In this document: positions 33,136 through 40,216 of the stretch, piece after piece
Numbering within the stretch: position 1 is the first letter of the stretch
Layout: the number at the start of each line of letters is the position of its first letter
Assembly (NCBI GenBank): GCA_034408895.1
Contig: JAWXCI010000088.1
Coordinates: 1 to 43,048 of the forward strand
Reading direction: 5' to 3'
Source: UBA4660 sp034408895
GTDB lineage: Bacteria; Bacteroidota; Bacteroidia; Flavobacteriales_D; Sanyastnellaceae
Length of the DNA stretch: 43,048 nt
Notes under the pieces: generated by a model
What the model was told of the DNA's origin: nothing
Database searches by the model: none
Seen by the model: only the letters and a program-made list of their open reading frames with translations
Position numbers and translations under genes: made by a program

Positions 33136-34188
33136 TCAGTGCCGGGTGAGTGTGATGAATACTGGCAGGTGATCGCTGTAACCACCCTTGAAATCATCAC
33201 CGGCATAAACCCTGCTGGGTCTTTTGTTTCCCTTTGCATCTGTAAACATCATGAAGTCTTCGCGAAAAGCAAATGCCGAATTCCTGGCTACACTCCATCC
33301 GTTCTCCACATCGATAAATGCCTGGCTTACCATCATTTGATCAAGCCATCCCCATTCTCCCTGATACCAGTAACTGCCATCTTCACTCTTTTGTTTTTCT
33401 GCCATCAGATTGAACAATGTTGATTCATTTGTTGTTCCGGCATCAAGCACTTCGCTTATGCTTTTGTTCTCAGGATAATCATTGAAGTCACCCATCAAAA
33501 GAATTTTCGCTTTGGCATCGTTCAGTAAAATGTCATCCACTTTCGATTTCACAATTTCGGCAGCTGCAATTCTGTTGGCTTCGCTTTCCTGCTGTCCTTG
33601 TCTTCGCGATGGCCAGTGGTTTACGAATACATGAAATTTTTCGCCCGATGATTTCAACTCAGCATAGAGTACATCGCGCGTATTTGGGTCTTCATGGTTC
33701 GGAAGTGTCACGAGTAGAAACTCCGTTTTGATAAGGGAAAATATTTCCTCATCGAATAGCAACGCCACATCAATGCCTCTTTCATCAGGACTGTCTTTGT
33801 GCACAAAGCCATAACGTGCCGAAGCGAGTCCACCGGTGGAGGCCAGTTGTTCAAGCACTTTTTTATTTTCAATTTCACACAAACCGACCAATTCCGGTTG
33901 GTCATCATCAATGGCCGACAATACTTGTGCGCTATGTTCAAGATGGAGCTGCAAACGCTCTGCTGTCCATGCGTATTTTCCCTCTGAAGTAAAATCATCA
34001 TCCAGTATATCTGGATCATTTTCGGTGTCGAAAAGATTTTCGATGTTGTAAAACACCACAGTAATTTCTTTAGAAGTAGTGGCTCTTCCGTTTGATTGAT
34101 CAATGGAATTAGCATCAGTGGAAGCAGTATCGGAGCAACGAGTACCGAGTAATGAAATGCAGGCTAACAGAAAAGCATATTGTTTCAT
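33136..34188 (-). CDS. Endonuclease/exonuclease/phosphatase-fold exported protein
   Basis: The 350-residue protein has a hydrophobic N-terminus (YAFLLACISLLG), then an EEP fold: VVFYNIENLFD, GLCEIENKKVLEQL (catalytic Glu), FVNHWPSRRQGQ (His), LLMGDFNDYPEN (Asp-Asn) and GGYSDHLPVF (final Asp-His). All metal-dependent hydrolysis residues are present, so it should be active, on nucleic acid or phosphoester substrates outside the cytoplasm. Cysteines at 10 and 18 leave open whether it is a lipoprotein; neither is a clean lipobox. The start at ATG 34188 gives the signal-like sequence. It is 10 bases after the DUF4476 gene. Confidence 0.88.
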   Translation of the reverse strand: MKQYAFLLACISLLGTRCSDTASTDANSIDQSNGRATTSKEITVVFYNIENLFDTENDPDILDDDFTSEGKYAWTAERLQLHLEHSAQVLSAIDDDQPELVGLCEIENKKVLEQLASTGGLASARYGFVHKDSPDERGIDVALLFDEEIFSLIKTEFLLVTLPNHEDPNTRDVLYAELKSSGEKFHVFVNHWPSRRQGQQESEANRIAAAEIVKSKVDDILLNDAKAKILLMGDFNDYPENKSISEVLDAGTTNESTLFNLMAEKQKSEDGSYWYQGEWGWLDQMMVSQAFIDVENGWSVARNSAFAFREDFMMFTDAKGNKRPSRVYAGDDFKGGYSDHLPVFITLTRH

Positions 34189-34198
34189 GCGGCCAAAA

Positions 34199-34879
34199 TT
34201 ATTGACCTGCAATCTTCTTTGCCTTGATTATATTTTTCTCAAGAAGGAAATCCTGCGCTGCAAATTCAAATTGAGCTTTGTCAGTAATCATAGGCCATGC
34301 TGCCTCCAACATTTTTATTTTGTTTTCTTCCAATTCAAGGTACGACATAAGCTGCCTAAGTTGGTTTGTGCTGAGTGCATTTACAGCAACATAGTTTTTC
34401 ATCCGGCTGAGTTTTTTTCCTTCAAACTGTATCTGCTCTAATTCTTCTTTCAAGGCAAGAAATAAATTGGTGGACATGTGATAAGGTGGGGCGGCTGACT
34501 CAACCGGTGTCGCAACATCAATCGGCAATTCTTTTTCTGCTGGTGCCGACTTGATAGCTACAAATTCCGTTTCAGAAACAGGAACAATACGAAGCACACC
34601 CTTCACTTCGCGAAGTTCGAAAGTGGAATGAGTCTTTGGCTTCAACATAAATTGTTGCGAAATGATAACGCTATCCGTGTTGAACAAGCGAGCAGTGAGA
34701 GTTGACTTTCCAGCATCCACATCATACAAGGTTATGCCGAGCACGGGCAGGTTTGTAGCCTGCATTTCATTTATAAAAAAATTAAAAGGAATGCTATCGG
34801 AAAGAATACTTACGCGCGCTGATTGTGCCTGGGTGATTGCGGAAAGGAAGGTGAAAAAAAGAGCGATCGAAAATTTCAT
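34199..34879 (-). CDS. DUF4476 domain-containing exported protein
   Basis: The 226-residue protein begins with a signal peptide (MKFSIALFFTFLSAITQAQ). The N-terminal half is a beta-rich unit (ARVSILSDSIPFNFFINE to FELREVKGV). The C-terminal half matches DUF4476: FLALKEELEQIQFEGKKL, VNALSTNQLRQLMSYLELEE and DKAQFEFAAQDFL. DUF4476 is a Bacteroidota helical repeat module of unknown function found in secreted proteins. It sits between the flippase (30 bases) and the EEP-fold gene (10 bases), which suggests a shared envelope role, but this is inference. Confidence 0.84.
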   Translation of the reverse strand: MKFSIALFFTFLSAITQAQSARVSILSDSIPFNFFINEMQATNLPVLGITLYDVDAGKSTLTARLFNTDSVIISQQFMLKPKTHSTFELREVKGVLRIVPVSETEFVAIKSAPAEKELPIDVATPVESAAPPYHMSTNLFLALKEELEQIQFEGKKLSRMKNYVAVNALSTNQLRQLMSYLELEENKIKMLEAAWPMITDKAQFEFAAQDFLLEKNIIKAKKIAGQ

Positions 34880-34909
34880 TATGAGTGGAAAAATAAATGG
34901 AACAGTTAA

Positions 34910-36433
34910 CTACAATCTTGCCAACATCCTTTGAATAAGTGTGAAAGATTTTAGGCGATTGGGCAGAAAGTTCAGCATGTTGTCTTCCCGTTTGCCGAGC
35001 AGTTGAGGCCAACTGTAAATAAGTATTACCACGCAGCTTCCAATCGCTAATAATCCCGTAAGAAGACTGACCACTGCTGGTAGATTCATCGCTTCGGAAA
35101 CTGAGGACGTGATCCATGCAATAGTAGAAACCACAAGTCCCAAGCCAATGGATGGAGCTAGCGCAAGAAGAAGGTCCATCCATTTCAAGCCAATGAGCTG
35201 TGTACATAAAAACATATTCATCAGGTAGTGAATGAAGGTGGCTACAACAACAGATGCGGCAACGTAAATCATTCCATGTTCAGTTGAAAAAAAGATTCCT
35301 GTTCCTATCAGCACTACATAGACAGCTTTTATCCAGGCACCACGAAACACAGCATCTTTTGCCCGTAGTAAAGAGTCGCCAAGTTTACTGAGTACTCGAA
35401 AAATAACTGCGATGAAGAGGACTTGAAGAATGGGGACTGCTTCCATGAATTTTGATCCCAGCCACACCCTGATAATTTCCCCCGAAAAGAAAATGATGAA
35501 GATGGTGGTGGGCACAATGATGACTGAAAGTAATGTAGTAGCTACGCGCATCATCTTTCGCAACCGGGCATCTTCATCCTGCATTTTAGACATGCCGCTA
35601 AAGAGCACGCTGTCCGAAAGTTTACCCATCACGGTGATGGGTTGAGTCATGGCATAGTTGGAACGTTCGTACATAGCTGCACTTTCTTTTTGCGTTAACG
35701 TCATTACCGGCAATTGACCGCGCAGAAAGAATGGCACCAGCAGCACATCCAGTTTTGTAGCCAGGTAGTTCAAAGCATTAAACAATGTGCTGCCGCTTCC
35801 ATAACGGATTAGTTCCCGAGTGAATTTCCATTTCCATATTCGTGTAATTTTTGTGGGCTGATAATACCAGAGCGCAAGTGTCATCAATACATTTTGTGCA
35901 AAGAGTGCCCACACATAAGCCCACAAATTGTACTCGAGATAGGCGAGCAAAAGACCTACTATCAGGTTGCCGCCAACGATTGAAATCATGCTTGCACGAA
36001 AGAAAATTTTGAACCGCATTTCTTTCATCAACATGCTTCGTGGTACCACGGCCAGCGCTGAGATAATAAAACTTGAACAAACCACCTGCACTATTAGTTC
36101 GAGTTCGGGGATACCATAGACCGATGCAATGGCTGGTGCACAAAGCACAAACACAAGAAAAAAAATAAGTCCAAGAATTATTGCAGTATAAAATGCACCA
36201 TTGATGTGTTGCTGGTGTACCTCTTTCCTTTGGATGAGTGCCGGACCAATGCCCACCTGCGAAAATATTTCGGCAAACCCCATGATGCCGAGCACAATCC
36301 CCATCAGAGCAAACGAGTCGGGTGAAATGATACGGGCCAGCAGACCGGTGTAAACTAATTGTATCACTACCTGCAGCACTACAGTGAGTGTGTTCCAGCT
36401 CAATCCTGATATAAGTTCGTTGCGGGTAACCAA
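34910..36433 (-). CDS. Polysaccharide flippase (Wzx/PST family)
   Basis: The 507-residue protein has about 14 transmembrane segments in the MviN/MATE-like flippase fold. The N-terminus reads ISGLSWNTLTVVLQVVIQLV, with the later GIGPALIQRKEVHQQHINGA segment typical of PST-family lipopolysaccharide exporters of the WzxC type. Such proteins move undecaprenyl-linked oligosaccharide across the inner membrane. There is no in-frame ATG at the N-terminus: the frame closes upstream at TAA and the only usual start is TTG at 36433. No glycan cluster surrounds it, so its oligosaccharide is unknown. It is first in a minus-strand operon of three genes. Confidence 0.86.
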   Translation of the reverse strand: MVTRNELISGLSWNTLTVVLQVVIQLVYTGLLARIISPDSFALMGIVLGIMGFAEIFSQVGIGPALIQRKEVHQQHINGAFYTAIILGLIFFLVFVLCAPAIASVYGIPELELIVQVVCSSFIISALAVVPRSMLMKEMRFKIFFRASMISIVGGNLIVGLLLAYLEYNLWAYVWALFAQNVLMTLALWYYQPTKITRIWKWKFTRELIRYGSGSTLFNALNYLATKLDVLLVPFFLRGQLPVMTLTQKESAAMYERSNYAMTQPITVMGKLSDSVLFSGMSKMQDEDARLRKMMRVATTLLSVIIVPTTIFIIFFSGEIIRVWLGSKFMEAVPILQVLFIAVIFRVLSKLGDSLLRAKDAVFRGAWIKAVYVVLIGTGIFFSTEHGMIYVAASVVVATFIHYLMNMFLCTQLIGLKWMDLLLALAPSIGLGLVVSTIAWITSSVSEAMNLPAVVSLLTGLLAIGSCVVILIYSWPQLLGKREDNMLNFLPNRLKSFTLIQRMLARL

Positions 36434-36826
36434 TTTTTTTATTGGCTGTAAAAGTGCGTGCGCAGCATCGTTTTAAACTTCACTTTGAAAACAAGTACTC
36501 AACATGCCCCACGTTAATTTCAGGCAACGGTTAACCGACTGAAAGGAGACAAAACACTTTTCACACACTAAATTTTCGCTTTGGTTGGGATGATGACAGC
36601 ACGTATCTATTAAAGATTTTATAGAAATTTTTTCGGCCAATCCATCACGGAAAAACTGAAACCGAGTTCATATCCTAAAAAATGCAGATATTTCTTATGA
36701 TCGTAGTCCCGGCCCTTTTTTATTGGCTTTGATGTGTCAAATAGTTTTTGATTCCCTATGAAGCTAGTAAGTTTGCGCCCGATTTTTTTAGAGAAAACAA
36801 CATAAATCCGCCCCGCGAAATTCCCC
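36434..36826. other. Intergenic region with a possible gene remnant on the minus strand
   Basis: Besides the gltA promoter, the minus strand at about 36619-36795 translates to protein-like sequence: KGRDYDHKKYLHF, then GYELGFSFSVMDW, then a TAA stop at 36619-36621. The YDxKxxLHFG pattern resembles the first strands of PorT-like outer-membrane proteins, but no start, signal peptide or rest of the gene is seen. A six-T run within it could hide a frameshift. Confidence 0.3.
36803..36810 (+). promoter_or_regulatory. Putative -7 box of gltA
   Basis: TAAATCCG followed by CCCC and AAATTCCCC immediately before the ATG. The enoyl-CoA hydratase leader at 1904-1929 has nearly the same layout on the other strand. 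It leaves a leader of only about ten bases or none. Confidence 0.4.
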
Positions 36827-38116
36827 ATGTCTGAAACAGCCAAACTGATATTAAACGGAAAAGAATTCGAGCTACCTGTCGTTACCGGAACCGAAAACGA
36901 AAAGGCTATTGATATTACCAAATTACTGGAAACCACTGGCTACATGACCCTGGACAGTGGTTTCAAAAACACTGGTTCAACAAAAAGTGCCATCACTTTT
37001 CTGGACGGGGACAATGGCATCCTTTGGTATCGCGGCTACCCCATTGAACAATTGAGCGAGTACGCAACTTTTCTTGAAGTGGCCTACCTCCTTATTCATG
37101 GCGAACTTCCTTCGAAAAAAGAATTGGATTATTTCTCCGGCAGCATCTCCCATCACACGCTGGTGCATGAGGATATGAAACGTTTTTACGAAGCCTACCC
37201 CACAGGTGCGCACCCCATGGGTGTATTGTCGAGCATGATTGCTTCTATGTCCACTTTTTATCCTGAGTCGCAAATTCCTATGCGTCCATTTAAGGATATC
37301 GAAATGACTATGCATCGGCTACTGGCCAAGATGCCAACGCTAGCTGCACAGGCACACAAAGTGAACAGTGGTCACCCGATTGTTTACCCAAGAAATTCTT
37401 ACACCTATACACAGAATTTTCTTCACATGATGTTCGCTTTGCCCACCAATGATTATGAAGTGGATCCGGTGGTGGATGATGCCTTGAACAAGCTGCTCAT
37501 ACTTCATGCTGATCATGAGCAGAATTGTTCGACATCAACAGTGCGAATTGTGGGTTCATCCCAATCCAATCTTTACTCATCCATTGCCGCGGGCATTGCA
37601 GCATTGTGGGGGCCACTTCACGGAGGGGCTAACCAGGCAGTGATAGAAATGCTAGAAAAAATAAAACAAGATGGTGGCGATGTTTCCAAATGGGTGGACA
37701 AAGCGAAAGACAAAACCGACTCGTTCCGCCTGATGGGATTCGGACATCGCGTTTACAAAAATTTTGACCCACGAGCGAAAATTATCAAGAAGGCTTGTGA
37801 TGATGTGTTGAACAAATTGGGTATACACGATCCGGTGCTGGACATTGCAAAACAGCTGGAAGAATTTGCTCTTCAAGATGAGTACTTTATTGAACGCAAG
37901 CTTTACCCCAATGTGGATTTCTACAGCGGAATTATTTACCGCGCCATAGGTATTCCTACCGAAATGTTTACCGTCATGTTCGCTCTTGGCCGATTGCCGG
38001 GCTGGATTGCGCAATGGAAAGAAATGATCGAACAAGGTGAACCTATTGGACGACCGCGGCAGATTTACGTAGGCCCCAATCAAAGAGATTATGTGCCGAT
38101 GGCACAACGGGTTTGA
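36827..38116 (+). CDS. gltA: Citrate synthase
   Basis: The 429-residue enzyme condenses acetyl-CoA with oxaloacetate at the entry of the citric acid cycle. Catalytic and binding residues are in LLILHADHEQNCSTSTVR, WGPLHGGANQ, FGHRVYKNFDPRA and PNVDFYSG. The N-terminal beta extension (AKLILNGKEFELPVV) marks the Gram-negative type II, NADH-sensitive hexameric form. Length is normal and no partner gene is adjacent. The gene is followed by a 490-base gap without obvious genes. Confidence 0.96.
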   Translation: MSETAKLILNGKEFELPVVTGTENEKAIDITKLLETTGYMTLDSGFKNTGSTKSAITFLDGDNGILWYRGYPIEQLSEYATFLEVAYLLIHGELPSKKELDYFSGSISHHTLVHEDMKRFYEAYPTGAHPMGVLSSMIASMSTFYPESQIPMRPFKDIEMTMHRLLAKMPTLAAQAHKVNSGHPIVYPRNSYTYTQNFLHMMFALPTNDYEVDPVVDDALNKLLILHADHEQNCSTSTVRIVGSSQSNLYSSIAAGIAALWGPLHGGANQAVIEMLEKIKQDGGDVSKWVDKAKDKTDSFRLMGFGHRVYKNFDPRAKIIKKACDDVLNKLGIHDPVLDIAKQLEEFALQDEYFIERKLYPNVDFYSGIIYRAIGIPTEMFTVMFALGRLPGWIAQWKEMIEQGEPIGRPRQIYVGPNQRDYVPMAQRV

Positions 38117-38605
38117 TTCATGGTTTTCTGGTTCCAGGCTCCTTGGTTCTGGTAGGCTGTAGGTTGCTCAATCTTCAATATTGAAAATTGGCAATTCGTT
38201 GGTTGATTTTCCTTTAGAAATCTTAATAGCTATCGGCACGTAGTTGCTAACTGCCAACTACAAACTGATCTACCACTTCTCTTCCTGTTGCTCTGGTTCT
38301 CCAACACAATTAGTGGACATCATTTTCATGATTGGAATTAGAATAGGTGTTTGAACATCATCCTCCACTCCTCCGCAACATTCCCTTTACAAACCCACTA
38401 TTCCGCGCACCGAATTTTCATTCGCATAACCCTGTGGGAAGAAAATATTGAATTGCTGCAACCACCCGGTAACATAGTGAATAGCGAATCTTAATACATG
38501 GATGTCCCTGACTTAACCGCCACAAGTAGGTAGTTGATGAAAGATTTGCAGCGCTCATCACGAAGGTGAGTATTCAAAAAAATTAATCAACCAAAATTCT
38601 TTCAA
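38117..38605. other. Gene-free stretch between gltA and the secreted protein
   Basis: No coding frame is convincing. The 5' part holds a TTGGTTCTGGT-rich stretch, a degenerate ATAGCTATCGG palindrome (38226-38236) and a TGCCAACT word (38243-38262). The last 60 bases are A-rich and should contain the promoter and leader of the next gene. No terminator for gltA is evident. Confidence 0.4.
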
Positions 38606-40144
38606 ATGAAAATTTTTTCAACTTCTAAAATGGTGATTGCTGCAATAGTTGCTGCTTTCACAGTCTCAAATGCCTCTGCACAGCTGGAGCTGGGTGAAGC
38701 ATGTGGTTGTCCTCCCCTCGCAAGCAGGACAACTGTAAACATCTCTACACTTACTGATGTGAATGGTAACCTTCCGGTGGGAAGCACCATCTTCACTTGC
38801 AACAACACTTACCGCATTGACCAAAAAGTTTATGTGCAAAGTGGTGCTGATCTTTTCATCCAGCCAGGAACTGTACTTCGCGGTGTGTTCGGTTTGGGTG
38901 TTGCTGCCAATGCACTGATCGTTTCGCGTGGTGGTCAGCTTTGGGCAAACGGTACGGATTGCTGCCCTATCATTTTTACTGATGATGTGGATCCGATTGA
39001 TGGAACATACTCAGTAAACATCCGCGGACAGTGGGGTGGAGTAATCATACTCGGCAATGCTACCAACAACCTGTTGCTTGCCAACGGTGGCCTTGCAATA
39101 GCTGATGGTGTGGGTAACATCGAAGGTCTTGTGCCCGGTGACACGCGTAACCACTACGGTGGAACCGATGATAGCGACAACAGCGGAAGTTTGAAATACG
39201 TTTCACTTCGTCATGGTGGTACCAACATTGGTGCGAACAACGAGATCAATGGTTTGACCCTTGGTTCAGTGGGTCGCGGAACCACTCTTGAGCACATCGA
39301 AGTTATTTCTAACGATGATGATGGTATCGAATTTTTCGGTGGAACAGTGGACCTCAAATGGGCAACCGTAATGTTCTGCAATGATGACTATTTCGACTGG
39401 GATCAAGGATACCGTGGTCGTGGTCAGTTCTGGTATGGTGTTCAATTGCCAGGTGCATCACCACAAGGTGACGAAGGTTTTGAAGCCGATGGTGACGACA
39501 GCAACTCAGGCAACTCTCCAATCACTAACCCAACTGTGTACAACGTAACATTGATTGGTCGTGGTGCAAACCGGGCAATGGAATTGCGCGAAGGAACTGC
39601 CGGTACTATCAACAATTCAATCTTTGCCAACTTCTCTGCTGGTGCTGAATTCACCAACGAGGCTGCACGGCCTATTGATGCCTACGACAATTGGCTAACA
39701 CCGGGCAACTCATTGAACGTGATGAATAGTTCTTTCGATGGCGTTACTAACCTGATTACTGTAAATGCTGCTGTTGCTTCTGCTGCTGATCAGGCAACAT
39801 TCGCTGCTGATGGAAACGCAGTAGCTCCAGGAATTATTGACTACTCACTTACCATTAACATTACTACCAATGCAGTGAGCAATGCACTGAATCCTGTTCC
39901 TGCTGCCGGTACTGCTACCAGTACCATCGCTGCACCGGTTGACGATTTCTTTGAAGGCGCTGCATACCGCGGTGCATTTAAGCCAGGTGCTGAACCTTGG
40001 ACTGCAGGTTGGACATTGGCTAACCTGATTGGTTCTGACAACTCACTGGTTTCTTGCCCTGAAGATGTAAACGGCAATGGCGTAGTAAACGTGGATGACT
40101 TCCTTCAACTGATCGGAGCATTCAACACTACCTGTGGAAACTAA
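38606..40144 (+). CDS. Secreted beta-helix-like protein with C-terminal dockerin-like EF-hand segment
   Basis: The 512-residue protein starts with a signal peptide (MVIAAIVAAFTVSNASAQ). The middle is rich in Asn, Gly and Asp with repeating GGT/GTxxN turns, for example GQWGGVIILGNATN and IEFFGGTVDLKWATVMF, as in parallel beta-helix proteins. Two cysteine pairs near the N-terminus (CGCPP, DCCP) may form disulfides. The end reads CPEDVNGNGVVNVDDFLQLI followed by GAFNTTC, a DxNxNG type calcium-binding loop like dockerin or EF-hand repeats, seen at the C-terminus of several secreted Bacteroidota proteins. There is no CHU_C or Por-type sorting domain, so how it is exported or anchored is not clear. 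A terminator follows at 40159-40194. Confidence 0.8.
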   Translation: MKIFSTSKMVIAAIVAAFTVSNASAQLELGEACGCPPLASRTTVNISTLTDVNGNLPVGSTIFTCNNTYRIDQKVYVQSGADLFIQPGTVLRGVFGLGVAANALIVSRGGQLWANGTDCCPIIFTDDVDPIDGTYSVNIRGQWGGVIILGNATNNLLLANGGLAIADGVGNIEGLVPGDTRNHYGGTDDSDNSGSLKYVSLRHGGTNIGANNEINGLTLGSVGRGTTLEHIEVISNDDDGIEFFGGTVDLKWATVMFCNDDYFDWDQGYRGRGQFWYGVQLPGASPQGDEGFEADGDDSNSGNSPITNPTVYNVTLIGRGANRAMELREGTAGTINNSIFANFSAGAEFTNEAARPIDAYDNWLTPGNSLNVMNSSFDGVTNLITVNAAVASAADQATFAADGNAVAPGIIDYSLTINITTNAVSNALNPVPAAGTATSTIAAPVDDFFEGAAYRGAFKPGAEPWTAGWTLANLIGSDNSLVSCPEDVNGNGVVNVDDFLQLIGAFNTTCGN

Positions 40145-40158
40145 AAACTAATCAAAAC

Positions 40159-40194
40159 AACAATGGCAGGGCCTTGGGGGCTCCTGCCATTGTT
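40159..40194 (+). terminator. Terminator of the dockerin-like secreted protein gene
   Basis: AACAATGGCAGG (40159-40170) pairs with CCTGCCATTGTT (40183-40194) around a 12-base loop, followed by T residues. It lies just after the TAA and before the next gene. Confidence 0.85.
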
Positions 40195-40216
40195 TTTAAT
40201 CACCCAACATAAAAAA

